Positions 12,307-22,506 of a stretch of 64,000 nt of DNA are shown here, piece by piece. The DNA comes from Isoetes taiwanensis (taxonomy: Eukaryota; Streptophyta; Lycopodiopsida; Isoetales; Isoetaceae). The stretch covers positions 23,760,942 through 23,824,941 of the forward strand of contig JAJEKV010000002.1 of NCBI GenBank assembly GCA_021234155.1. The letters are read 5' to 3'. A program made the translations under genes and the position numbers. Each line of letters opens with the position of its first letter. The first letter of the stretch is position 1. The notes below the pieces were generated by a model. That model was not told where the DNA came from. It worked only from the letters and a program-made list of their open reading frames with translations, and made no database searches.

Positions 12307-12495
12307 CTTGTTTGTCAAGCATTTTGTTGTACCAATTTTGTATAGAAATATAAAAATTTTGATTGCCTATTTTTTTTTTAATAAGTATGAAGCACCATAA
12401 ATTTCAAATTCAAGTGACACTCAAACATTAGTTAGGGTTTCATTCCTTCTTTGCTTCTCTTGCTTCTCGCTCCTCCTCCACCATTCGCCTGTGCA

Positions 12496-13417
12496 ATGGA
12501 GACCCCTAGCCTCCTCCAATGGTACCAAGATGGAGAACATTGGGACCCTCAGGTCCCATTCGACCTCCTTCAGCCTTTTCTGCTTCAAAAGGTGGACCTG
12601 ATCACTAACATGCAGGCCCACCCTGACTATGCTGCTTTCCTTGAGTTGTATACTTAGGAAATGGTACCCCTTTGCATCACCATGGGATCCACCCCACCTA
12701 TATTTGGAGAGGGCCATTGTGAGAGACATGTTGGGAAGTGATTCCCATGCCTCTAACATTCTCACAGGAAAGCTCAGATAGGGCAAGAATCCACCCGTCC
12801 TGATGCATGAGGGCCAACAATACTTGGAAGTAAACCTCGCTCTGGCTATACTCATGGATCAGTACATTGAGGATGAGACCTTCCCAGCAGAGAAGGGGAG
12901 AGCACCAGCAGTATCAGACGAAGAAGATGATGAGTACGTCCGGGAAGATGACTTCGTTCAGTGGAAACAGTTAGCGGAGCAGATGCCCCTACACCGAGAT
13001 CAGGGAGCACGACTCACTGGATTGGATGCCCTCCCATTTATCCACCATCAAGGGCAAGAATACCTCCTATTGGAGGATATTATGTGGACATACCATGTTG
13101 TTGCTGACCTCAAGTCCAAAAGGAAGGCACATGTATTGTATGAGCTCGCCGAGTATTGCATGGACGACTTCATCGATTTCACCCCGACTGAGCTCCCTAC
13201 TGAGGTACAGCAGTTGCTTCAATTTCATCAGGAGACCATTGAGCTAGTTGACACCCTCTTGCACTTGCGACACCTTATATTGCAAGAGGCACTACCACAG
13301 CCACCTGAGGACGCTTTTATTGCTATGGGACCTCACGTCCCAAACAATAACATAGTGGATATTCCCTCAAAATCTGATGAAGAAGGAGAAGATCTTATGA
13401 CGACAAAGATCATATGA
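12496..13417 (+). pseudogene. ORF2 homologue of the H3-bearing chromovirus (relic)
   Basis: The first frame starts ATG at 12496 and stops at 12655; homology continues in other frames and then in the long frame 12803-13417. It matches ORF2 at 22886-24376 in order: KVDL..NMQAHPDYAAFLE against EVDVQATLHATPAYSRVLSE; NILTGKLR then ALAILM against NIAKYLTNKAQ then ALAIFL; and GQEYLLLEDI...MDDFIDF against GEEFLLLSDI...LDDFIVR. An acidic segment (SDEEDDEYV) sits where the other copy has EEEEDYVEL. Function is unknown. The C-terminal third of the longer copy is absent, and the frame runs almost directly into LTR-like DNA. Confidence 0.7.
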
Positions 13418-13494
13418 GGGAAGAAAAGCAAGAAGCTAAGGAAGCCCACCTGGCTGTGGATGCTATGTTGTGATTTAGCACCAGATAACGAGTG

Positions 13495-14340
13495 TGATGG
13501 TGAAAGGGGGGTGGGGTCTTGCCTAGCGTGGCTACAGGACTCCTACAGTGTGCTAGGCTTATAGTCGGTCACTGAGTGTGGGCCGGGTATGGGTCTGACA
13601 CTCCCTAGGTCCCAGGGTGAGTGCCTATATGGACGTCTTGGGACTCGAACGGGCAGGTGAGCTGGCCTTTAGATTTAGGGGAGTAAGTCGGGTACAGATG
13701 TGGGGGTCACTGATGTGGCACGTGTTCTGTAGCACATCCAGGGATCCGCGACGCCTCCCTGACCTGCCTCATCAGATCGGGGAGATGTAACCTGAAGTAG
13801 TCTCATAGGGTGATTCCATTGCGTCTCCAGAAGGCTACAGCCACGCCATAACATGTTTCAGCCTATTTGCAAAGTGTGCACAGGAGGGGCGGATTGAGTG
13901 GACTACCCTAGCCATTGTTCTATGCCCGCCAATGCCATGTTATACCTCTGCCTGCTATTATCTTGAGGCCCTAACCGTTAGTCGACCCCATGGAGTCTGA
14001 GCCCAGAGTAAAGCCCTTGTTTATGGTATATTGCTTATGTTATCTTGTACTTGTGTTACCATATAGATGATGATGATGGATGGACCACCTTTCATGGTGG
14101 TATATTATTTTGAGCATGATTGTTGGTGTGCTAACATGTATGTACGCTTCCGCTGTATAAGGTTCTTATAGAGGACGTGGGACGAATGACACCTCCGTGC
14201 TCCTCACCTAGACATTTGGCCATCCCAAGTGGTCCGAGTTAGACAGAGAGCCTTTCCATGGTGATGTAGTTGCCACGGGAGGGGAATTCCCCATATCTTT
14301 ACGATGGGAGCACCGTATAGATTCTGGGAGCGCCACATCA
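13495..14340 (+). mobile_element. Diverged partial 3' LTR of the H3-bearing gypsy lineage
   Basis: The segment aligns with the second half of the LTR at 18605-20179. Shared landmarks include a GGGGGGTGGGG run, the CTACAG..(C) blocks, TTTGCAAAGTGTGCACAGGAG followed by GGGCGGAT, GAGTCTGAGCC, GTATGTACGCTTCCGC, and a GAGCACCGTATA near the end. It ends CGCCACATCA at about 14340, comparable with the ACGTCACA end of the younger LTR. No primer-binding site follows, so it is a 3' LTR. The first 690 bases or so of the LTR are missing. Confidence 0.65.
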
Positions 14341-14780
14341 TAGGTCTTCTGATGGGCATGGCATCGCCTTTCTTCTTCTCTTCTGAAGGTATCTAGCTTC
14401 GAAATTCTCAAATGCATCCTCTCATTCTGGTATTTCTGATTTATATTCTATGCCAGATCAGTATCGAAATGTTGTAGGTTATTTTTGAAATGGTATTTGC
14501 ATCTCTAGCTCATTTAGATTTATTCATGCTACAAAAATGCAGAATCTAGCAAAGATGATTCTTCTCCTAATTTATGTGTATTCAGAAAAAGTCAAGAGGA
14601 TATTGTCACTAGTAAATAATGAGTTCCATAAAATTTCAGAACCACATTCTATAAAGGCTGCCATATTTTCAGGTTCCTACAGCTTGTATACCTAGTTTCT
14701 GTATGCTAGGATAAAGAATATACCTGTAGCTCTGATATTCTTGTTAATATGGATACTTTTTTAAGGGCTCTGATATTCTT
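14341..14780. other. No gene seen
   Basis: Between the relic LTR and the tandem duplication I see only AT-rich DNA and a short duplicated phrase (GCTCTGATATTCTTGTTAAT at about 14732 and 14767). Confidence 0.4.
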
Positions 14781-14789
14781 GTTAATAGC

Positions 14790-15375
14790 ACTAGTTTCTT
14801 GACATGTGGAGCTTACGTCTATGTTTGCAACGACGACATGTAATAAGATGTTTCTAATGCCTAGATACACTATTTACTAGACTGCTGATCTTTTCTTTCT
14901 TAAATTCTGATTCAATTTCCTATTATTTGGAGGGGGACATTTTTTCAAGGACACAATAAATATGATCTGCTAGCGAAACAACCAAAGCTACATTATGCTT
15001 GGCTAGTTAATTGGCTAAACGTTCTCTTTGCTTTGCCCGCATATTTAAGCATTTATTATCGATCTTCTATTGCCAAGGATGTAGCACTATGCAAGGAAGA
15101 TCTTTCATCTCTCTTCATATTGGAGCTTACGATCATGTTTGCACAGTTGGCAGGTTATAAGACGTTTCTAATGCATGGATATACTACTTATAGTATGTGG
15201 TCTCTTCTTACTTGAATTTTGTTTAGGAGCACAATAATTAGCGAAGCAACCAAAGGTACATTATCCTGACTAGTTAATTGGCTAAAAATTCTCCTTGAGT
15301 TGCCTGCATATTTAATTACTTAATGCATTCGTTCTTGTATTGCTGAAAATATAGCACCGTACAATGAATATATTT
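14790..15375. repeat. Tandem duplication, unit about 300 bp
   Basis: Two diverged units share GGAGCTTACG.TC.TGTTTGCA, AAGA.GTTTCTAATGC, then GCGAA.CAACCAAAG.TACATTAT, CTAGTTAATTGGCTAAA, TTGCC.GCATATTTAA and a closing TATTGC..A..ATGTAGCAC type motif. No coding sequence is supported across them. Confidence 0.6.
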
Positions 15376-15749
15376 CGTAGCATCAACTCCAAAATCACAC
15401 TCTCTTTGTATGATGTCGTGACAATTATTCTTAAACTTCATGTTTTGCGAACTTGAGATTGCCATGTTCAAATGGTATTCTATAAGAGCTTTCAAATTTG
15501 TAGAGCCTTGCAACGTTGGAACATCAGGTAATAATAAACCATAAACGTTTTAGCCAAATATTAAAGCATCGTCCTATCTCACTTGTATGCGGTTTCATTT
15601 CAGATTGTTCGAAAGAAGTTAAGCAAAACATTGATGAAAATGTCAGCATATGTTCTAGTTAGTATATGAAAGAAAAGAGCGCGAAATGATAATACCAAGG
15701 TTCAGATTCCTGGGTCTTTTGGCTATTTAATATATAAATTCTAATACAA
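15376..15749. other. No gene seen
   Basis: AT-rich DNA. A minus-strand open frame at 15316-15513 has no recognisable motif. Confidence 0.4.
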
Positions 15750-16205
15750 AATTTACTCTAATTCTGATTCTAATTTTGATGCAATTTTATCTCTAATTCT
15801 GAGGCAAATTTTTAGTCTAATATTAGGATGCAAATTTTGAGTCTCATTCTGACACAAATTTTGACTCTAATCTGAGCCTAGTTTTGACTCATATATAGAC
15901 TCTAATCTGTGTTTATTTCTAACACACATTCTGACTCTAATCTTGAGGCATGTTCTGGCTCTATTTTGAGTCTAATTCTGACACACATTCTGACTTTAAT
16001 TTTGATGCTAAATTCTGACTCGAATATTGACGCTAAATTCTGACACAAATTTTGACATTAAATTCTGACGCTGATTCTGATGTTTAGATGACAGATTATA
16101 GAATCAGTTGTAATGTCAGCCATAATGTCAGTTTATTGGTTTTTTTCTATTTTTTAAAGTTTCAGTATATAACTAAGTTCTGACTCTAAAACTGACTCTA
16201 ATACC
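15750..16205. repeat. Degenerate short-period array built on CTCTAATTCTGA
   Basis: About 450 bp consist of variants of CTCTAATTCTGA, TCTGACACAAATT and TTTTGATGCTAA, and it closes with ACTCTAAAACTGACTCTAAT. The period is irregular, about 11-20 bases. It shares its vocabulary with 10736-11115 and abuts the LTR-like segment that follows. Confidence 0.65.
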
Positions 16206-16225
16206 CCCTTCCTCTTGTAGTGGGG

Positions 16226-16863
16226 CAGATGGATTGGAAAGCCACGCCAGGACAGGCTATGTCAATGCTACCGCCAGGTTAGGGGCGTGGTTCAAGCTCG
16301 GCAAGGAAATATCTAGACTGTCCTATAAGGGAATAGTTTATATAGGGGTATTAAATGGTTAAATCATAAACCTTAGCTATGAAATATATTCAATGAATCA
16401 AAAAGAGAATGGTTGATAACAGATCAAAAGCCGATATAGCCAAGAACCTGTTATACGAAATGGAAAAAAGGCAGATCAATTCTACAACCTGCAATCAAGC
16501 CGACCTTTATCTGATTTAGTCCGATTTGGCTTTAAATATCTGAGTCCGATATATTTATCTATTGCCTTTATCACAGATTATCCCGATGCCAAAAAGGTCC
16601 CTTAGAGAAAAAGGTCCCGATCTTGTATAAATGAGAGAGCAACCTTTAGAACAGTTATGCAGTCTTGTGTCTTTGCCTTTCAGAGCCCAAAGTGATTGAA
16701 TGCTTGTCTTTGATGTCTGGAGTGATTTCCTTGCTGGAGAGTCAAGAGTAAAAGAAAATTCTTGACGGATTGAGCCCGATTGGGTAGTAAATTTCTCCTA
16801 AAGATTGGAGGATTTTTGATCAATTTTTGTGTTCTTAATTCTAGAGTATTAACATTCGTAACA
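16226..16863 (+). mobile_element. 5' LTR (partial start) of a second gypsy family
   Basis: The right edge is well fixed: the LTR closes with GTAACA at 16863, three bases before TGGTATCAGAGC. The left edge is not fixed; I place it where similarity begins. A block of about 60 bp (GTGGTTCAAGCTCGGCAAGG then AAATATCTAGACTGTCC) recurs at 51067-51110 downstream of the chromovirus polymerase at 47470-50657, so both belong to one family. Confidence 0.6.
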
Positions 16864-16866
16864 ATT

Positions 16867-16878
16867 TGGTATCAGAGC
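16867..16878 (+). promoter_or_regulatory. Primer-binding site complementary to initiator tRNA-Met
   Basis: TGGTATCAGAGC is the standard plant LTR-retrotransposon minus-strand primer site. It follows the LTR end by three bases. The same site is found at 20181 and 56433 in the other two elements. Confidence 0.85.
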
Positions 16879-16899
16879 ATGGCCTTTCCTAGAACCTGT

Positions 16900-17140
16900 G
16901 CTAATGGCTTGAGCATCGTTTCAATATCCATGAAATCCAGTACCAGCAGGCATTAAAAACTACTGATTTTAGAGCAAAAGAAATTCCTAACCAGATATCA
17001 CTGCCACCACCTACATCTCCAGAGGATATTATCAGCATAAACTAGAGCAAATAGCTCTACTTGATGGGATGCTACCCAGTATTGCTCAGCAACTTCCATT
17101 GCCAAGTGATCCTCCACCTTCTAATCTGCGGGTTAAAGCA
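16900..17140 (+). pseudogene. Truncated leader and gag start behind the 5' LTR
   Basis: About 240 bases of internal region remain. A proline-rich phrase (LPPPTSPEDI, then LPLPSDPPPSNLRV) is readable with a stop between its parts. After about 17140 the sequence is unrelated to any retroelement reading frame, so the element is truncated. Confidence 0.4.
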
Positions 17141-17902
17141 TGGTATAGTGTCTTATTTTAGTTGTCCCCCTGTCCCCCCCTAATTAGTTCGAAAATTAGT
17201 TCGAAAGGTAGTTATACACTTACCTATTTTCGTTTCTTGCTTCAACCACCACCGCCCGCCCGAGAGAATTCAAAATTTGGGGGAGAATTTTCGGTGCACC
17301 ATCACTGATCAGTGATGAAGAAGAATGTATGGACTTTCCCCTAAGATTTGGGTCTGACAGAAGATCAAATTCGGCCTTACAAGAATGTAGAGCCTTTTTG
17401 CATACTTTCTTTCGAAGACAAAATTTCGGGTCTGTTGCTTTGCTTTGAATCCAAGATTTCTTTCATTGTAATTTGATTTCAATAGACATGACTTTGCTTT
17501 GTTTTTTATTTGCATGTACCTTTGGTTTCCTTAAATTTTTTCGGGTCTCTTATTAAAGCCTCTTGAAATTTCGTTTGAAGACTAAAATTTGGGTATGTTG
17601 CCATTCAAAGTTTGCTTTTAATCACAGATTATTCTCATTCTAGCAATTAAAATTGATTGTAGTGCTCTCTTTGTTTTGTGTTTGATTTGCATGTAGATTT
17701 GGTTTCCTTCTTGTAATCATCCAGAAAAATATATCCGGCATGCATTCAAGAGCCATGCATGAAAAATATATCCGGAGGAATGTGGTGAATTCTGATTTTT
17801 TTTTTTGGCATATTGAAGACTTAAAGTATTACGATATGTAATTCCTTTTCTATATGATACTTTCTTACGTCTCGTTAATTTTGTAAGCAGGGACTATTAT
17901 AG
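17141..17902. other. Non-coding DNA before the split gene
   Basis: AT-rich DNA with two diverged copies of a phrase around AAATTTCGGGTCT / AAATTTGGGTATGTTGC. A pyrimidine-rich tract with GTAAGCAG at 17883-17890 could be a splice acceptor for the following coding segment. Confidence 0.35.
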
Positions 17903-18604
17903 GTGCGAAGGTGGCGTTTGCGAGCAATCAAGATGGAAGAAGTGGAGCAAAGAAACTTTATGGGAAAGAGGAAGAGGACAAGAGAGCAGGAAACTCTAAA
18001 GAAGAGGAAACAAAGAAAGAGAAAAAAAGAAGAGAAGAATGCTTTGATGCAGGAGTCCAAAGCTTATGCCAATCAAGTGAGTAAACAAAAGATCGTGTCT
18101 AATCTAGTGTTCTCATTCAAAAGGCAAGTTTGTGAAATGGATTTGGAAGAGAAAAGGGAAGTGCTAAATGATTTCTTGAAGCACAAAGAAATGAAGGATG
18201 TCACTGCTGATCACCTGAAGGATTCAGAAGTCAAAAGCCATGTGATTGAGAACATTCGAGAATCTATTCAGACTATAAAAGGATCTAGTAGTTTAGATTC
18301 TATGGCTGCAAGAAGAAGTGTACTTGCCATGTCTATTGGGAAGGAGACTTTAAATCAAGCTATTAGCAAGAGAAGTTTGGGAAAAGTTTTGGGAGTCCAT
18401 CCTAGATGTATTGCAGCAGCCAAGGAAAAACGTAAAGAAGTGGAGTTTAATAAGGAAGGATGGGTATATTTTAGAAGGTCACGGAGGTTTGATTCAATTG
18501 ACAAATATGTCATTGAGCTGGTTCAAAGTTTTTGGGACACAAATACAAGAGTTTCCCCTAATGCAAAGGATGTGAAGTTCAGAAGACTGGAAAGAAATGT
18601 GAAG
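17903..18604 (+). pseudogene. N-terminal half of a dispersed plant gene family, split by a chromovirus
   Basis: The frame runs from 17903 (a likelier start is the ATG at 17930) through a lysine/arginine-rich segment of about 45 residues that looks like a nuclear-localisation region. A helical part follows, then FWDTNTRVSPNAKDVKFRR. The minus-strand gene at 61486-62260 has the same signature (FWRNNTRVSPSKKHVVKIR), which shows this is a family. The frame enters the retrotransposon LTR at 18605, and the residues after RNVK are LTR translation. The C-terminal half resumes at about 31100. The family has no name I can give. The C-terminal half suggests a transposase-like origin. An intron after the ..EETQ position is suggested by the second copy. 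Confidence 0.65.
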
Positions 18605-20179
18605 TGTGACGTTCCAGCACAGTATATGGTCCAGAACGTATACTGTACTGCCTCGTCACGTGTACACGCCACTCCGACCGACGTGTACGCCGACGGATAG
18701 CCAGATAGGTAGCCCTAGGGGCAACTTGCTAGGTATGTTCATATGTTATTAATGTGCACATGTGCACATTAATGTGGGCACACCTTTCCATGTAGGCACC
18801 TTTTGCCACCTAGCCATTAAAGGCAAGTGGGGCCTTTCCAATTATCCCACATGCTAAAATGGGTAATTGGAAACCCTAGCCCTAACCCCCATGTCTATTT
18901 AGGGTAGGAAAACCCTAACTTTCTAATTTTCGTCCATAGGGTTTTAGAGCTCAGTTTTGGCTGCCCCAGGAGCCAAAACCGCCTCCCAGACGCTGCCCAA
19001 GCGAATCGCACCATTAGCTTCCCTGAATTCGATTAGCTCAGCAGGATGGTTGAACTCAGGTCAGGAGGAGCCACCCAAGGATCAGGTATTTGGTCAATTT
19101 AATAGCTTAAACCGTCTTCTAGTCATAGAATCAGTAAGTTTAGCCTATTAAATTGCCCATAGCAGCTATCTAGACCTCTAGATCCCAGACACTAACTAAA
19201 GAACCTAACTCTATGATATAGATTAGATCTAGTTCTTTAGTTCTTCTGTGATGTATATGGATGATGTATCTCTGTGAACTCCTTGTATTGGGAAGGGGGG
19301 TAGAGGCCCTAAGGCTTAGTAGTTGATGCTCCTAGAGTAGCCTCTCTAGCACACTGTAGATGCGGCCTGTGCACAAGAGCCCCACCTGGTTGTGGGTGAA
19401 GGGGCCAGACTGGCTTATAAGGAGATTCATGTCCTGACTCTTGAACGATCCCTCTGGTGTGTAAAGCCTACCAGGGATCACTGTGACTAGGTCTAATGGC
19501 TTGCCACTGCGTGTGGGCAAGGCATGGACTCGACACTCGTGGGGTGGTGGTTATGACCTTCCAGTGAGTTCAAGTCGAATAAGGGCAGTGGCCCTCTAGT
19601 CACCTTGAGTCAGCATGTAGATCTCTGGAGGGAGTGATCCCTACCTGCCCCATCGGAACTGGGGAGATGAAACCCAGGAGTAGCCCCCTTGGCTATGCAT
19701 CCGGCGGGCTACAGTCAGGTCCCAACACTTTTCAACCTATTCTGCAAAGTGTGCACAGGAGGGGCGGATGGAGTGGCTAACCCAATGCCATGTTCTTATG
19801 CCAGCCAAATCCATTGCCATGAATTCTGTCTGCAATGAACTCTGGAGACCCAAGCCGTCAGTCAACCCCTTTGAGTCTGAGCCTTGGGTAGGATTCCCTA
19901 TGTGATGTGCTGATCTTTGTCTATGCAGATATGTGGAGGACCATCCTTCGTGATGGCCATATGATGTTGTTGTATGTACTACTGACATGTATGTTTACGC
20001 TTCCGCAGCTAGGTAGGCCCTGAGGGAGACAGGGTAAATGACCCCTTCATTCTTCCCACTGGAACTCTTCAAGGTTGCAGTGATACGTGGAGGGCCCTAT
20101 ATTGGCATGGAGCTGGTATGGGGGATGAACTCCTGTTTGTATACGGTGAGTGCACCGTATATGAGCAGGGGACGTCACA
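18605..20179 (+). repeat. 5' LTR of the H3-bearing chromovirus
   Basis: 1575 bp, with inverted termini TGTGACGT at the start and ACGTCACA at the end. The primer-binding site begins two bases later. It contains the 26-bp palindrome listed separately. The open frame 18957-19151 inside it is repeated exactly in position in the 3' LTR and is not a gene that I can support. Confidence 0.92.
18748..18773. promoter_or_regulatory. Perfect 26-bp palindrome in the LTR U3
   Basis: ATTAATGTGCACA followed by its exact reverse complement. It lies about 145 bases from the LTR start and is repeated intact at 29059-29084 in the 3' LTR. A dimeric transcription-factor site or enhancer is a reasonable inference; the sequence alone does not show function. 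Confidence 0.6.
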
Positions 20180-20180
20180 G

Positions 20181-20192
20181 TGGTATCAGAGC
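20181..20192 (+). promoter_or_regulatory. Primer-binding site (initiator tRNA-Met)
   Basis: TGGTATCAGAGC lies one base after the LTR-ending CA. This fixes the 5' LTR end and the element's strand. Confidence 0.9.
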
Positions 20193-20385
20193 AATGTTCT
20201 TGGAGACCAAGAGCAAAGCACTGGCCATGCTCCCAGTAGTACTAACTTGATAGGATCCTTAAGCCTCGAAAAGTGGGAAATTTTTTTTCTCATTTTTGTA
20301 GTTTATGCTAAGCTAGTAACAATTAAGAGAATTGAAACTTAATAAGACTAAAAAGAATGAGCCAAAAATTTTCCAAGTGAGTTGG

Positions 20386-20450
20386 TCTCACAGCTCGCGT
20401 CTGGTCGAAGAACTAAACTTTAGTTTTTGAGCGAGGCGCAAGCTGTGAGA
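20386..20450. repeat. 65-nt palindrome copy 1 (leader)
   Basis: Starts TCTCACAGCTCGCG and ends AAGCTGTGAGA. The two 32-nt arms meet at a single central base. This copy has GCGTCT where the others have GCGCCT; the change turns a G-C pair into G-U, so pairing is kept. Confidence 0.85.
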
Positions 20451-20575
20451 CATCGAGCCAAGATCACCAAAACATGATGAATTTGAGAAAAGTAATGTGG
20501 TAAGGCTAGTTCCAAGATAGGAATTAATCAGAATAGCATGTTTTAATTACTTAAATTACTTAGAAATGTATGAGA

Positions 20576-20640
20576 TCTCACAGCTCGCGCCTGGTCTAAA
20601 AACTAAACTTTAGTTTTTGAGCGAGGCGCGACCTGTGAGA
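20576..20640. repeat. 65-nt palindrome copy 2 (leader)
   Basis: Same design and length as copy 1, starting 190 bases after it. The 3' arm reads GCGCGACCTG instead of GCGCAAGCTG, which repairs one mismatch and creates another. It lies about 100 bases before the TATA-like box of ORF1. Confidence 0.85.
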
Positions 20641-20742
20641 CCAACAAGTAGGAAAAGTCTGAAATAAGTGTAAATTTTAATTAAGTAGGTGCTTTAGCAT
20701 GTTAAATAGAGCAACTTGCATTTTGACCTAAAATTCCCCAAG

Positions 20743-20752
20743 CTATAAATAG
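20743..20752 (+). promoter_or_regulatory. TATA-like box upstream of ORF1
   Basis: CTATAAATAG lies 111 bases before the ORF1 start codon at 20854. It is well separated from the LTR promoter (over 560 bases downstream of the LTR end). With the matching arrangement before ORF2, it suggests an internal promoter. Confidence 0.55.
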
Positions 20753-20853
20753 ATGTAGACCCCCCCTCATTTCCACGTCCCAGCCCTAGAAATCCGCTCT
20801 CCCGCACTTAGGCGATCTTTGGGCGCCGATATCCGATCGACGAACCGAAAAAC

Positions 20854-22161
20854 ATGGCCCAAACCAAACAGACCGCCAGGAAGCGTCGCCCAGGCGAAAC
20901 CACCAGCGCCACAGATGCTGACATCATTCGGCAGATGCTTCGTGAGAGGCTCGCGAAAGGGGGTCGTTCGCCTTCGAGCGAGGAAGACATCTCAGGGGAT
21001 CAAGATACATCGGATCTGATTGATGTCTTCAATCAGCAGGCGGATCAGGACGAGGCCACATCACCAACCTCCATGGACGAAGAGACAAGGGGGATATACG
21101 AGGAAATAGAGCGGGAGATTAGAGAGCAGGAAAGGGCAGAGGACCACTCTGATGCAGCAACAGAGGTCCTCGAGGACGAAGAGGAGGCGGCACATCGGGA
21201 GAGAAGAACAAAAGACCAGCAGGAGCACAACGAGCCGGGACTTGAGCTGGCAGAGGAAGCAGATCTCGCGAAGTTCATCAGGAAGTATGAACGCCGGGAG
21301 AAGAATAGGGAACAGAAAAAGAGGAAGAGGGAAGAGGAGGAACAGAAGGCGGCCGAAGAGAAGAGGAAGGCGAAGGGGAAATTCGTGGACGGCACAAGGA
21401 AGCTGAAGGACGTCCCACCAAGAAGGAAGCCCAACCCCAAGGTCGTCATCAAAGAGCGGCAAGCCGACCAACCTCCGAACGACTCCTCCGACGAGGACTT
21501 CAACCCTATCACTGAAGGTGGAAGTTCTTCTAAACCTCCAGGCGACGAGCAGGTAGTACCTGAGCAGCCAGCGCCTGAGCAGCCCCCGCAGGATCAAGTG
21601 CAGAAGCCCCCTGAGTACCCGGCTTGGGACAGGAAGAAACAGCCGCGGCCTGCCCGAGAAGCCTATGTCACAGACCGGGTCAAGATATACGAAAGGAAGA
21701 TGAGGGAACACGAGGCGTATATGAAGAAGTGGGAGGCCTACAGTAAGTACTATGAAGAAAATAGGGTTGCATTCGTCGAGGGAGGGCGACCAACGAAGCA
21801 ACAGACCTAAAAGCCGCCACCACCAAAGCCCAAGGCTCCCAAGCCGCCACCCAAGAAGAAGAAGCTCGACAGGAAGGAGGTGGAGAGAAGAGCGCTGAGG
21901 GAGATTAGGCACTTCCAGCGCAGCTACGGTCTCCTAATCCCCCGTGCCCCCTTTGCTCGCCTAGTTCGGGAAGTGATGCAAGACTTCAAGACGGACTACA
22001 GGGTCACAGATGAGGCGCTGCTGGCAATGCAGGAAGCGGCTGAGGCAAAGATAGTGCAACACTTCGAAGACTCAACAGCTTGCACTGTTCACGCCAAACG
22101 AGTAACCCTCATGAGACAAGACATGCTTCTTGCGACTCGCATTAAGGGAGAATGCCCTTAG
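20854..22161 (+). pseudogene. ORF1: long histone H3-like protein with an H3 tail and H3 fold (one nonsense codon)
   Basis: The frame spans 435 codons with a single TAA at codon 319 (21808-21810). Residues 1-10 read MAQTKQTARK: the H3 tail with R2 replaced by Q, keeping T3, K4, R8 and K9; the next residue is R instead of S10. Then come about 335 residues not found in histones: acidic stretches, a K/E/R-rich coiled-coil-like part (about 135-180), a P/E/Q-rich part (about 225-265), and a lysine/proline run just before the fold. From about codon 346 the histone fold reads [41 protein letters not shown] and [24 protein letters not shown] and RVTLMR resemble plant CENH3, but loop 1 has canonical H3 length. 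The fold lacks indels, so it was probably functional until recently. The TAA fits a C-to-T change of CAA. Predicted nuclear. Histone replacement, chromatin targeting or decoy are all possible. Confidence 0.85.
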
Positions 22162-22306
22162 AACCTTTTGTAAATAATTGAAAATTTTGTAATATAGAGT
22201 AATTTTGTGTACTTTAATTGCATGAACTTGATTAATTAGGATAAGCTAGCAGGTTTTAGCTTTTATTTCAGCAAAATGGGACATTTGCAGACCGAAAGGC
22301 GTGATG

Positions 22307-22371
22307 TCTCACAGCTCGCGCCTGGTCAAGAAACTAAACTTTAGTTTTTGAACGAGGCGCAAGCTGTGAGA
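22307..22371. repeat. 65-nt palindrome copy 3 (between ORF1 and ORF2)
   Basis: Same 65-nt design as the leader copies, 146 bases after the ORF1 stop. It reads CTGGTCAAGAAACTAAA in the 5' arm, with a one-base slip that is compensated within the arm so that total length stays 65. Confidence 0.85.
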
Positions 22372-22506
22372 CCTTGCCCAAACTTGCCCAAAACAGTTCC
22401 AAATTGACCAAATAAGGAGTCAATTCTACCTGATTTGATGAGCCCAGCATCCTTACACCCTTAGTTCACCCAAATTGGACACGTTTTGATCAAAATGGGA
22501 CTGATG

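Noticed and set aside
18957-19151. 64-codon ORF repeated at 29268-29462
   Set aside because: It is inside both LTRs. Its conservation follows from LTR identity, not from coding function.
21061-21912. Long open frame (283 codons) on the minus strand
   Set aside because: It is the reverse shadow of ORF1: leucine- and arginine-rich with no motif, produced by the GC-rich composition of the H3-like ORF.
20854-22161. Nuclear host CENH3 gene that happens to lie in the element
   Set aside because: It sits precisely between primer-binding site and gag, has the element's palindromes on both sides, lacks introns, has canonical-length loop 1 and a huge tail, and recurs with ORF2 in another element.
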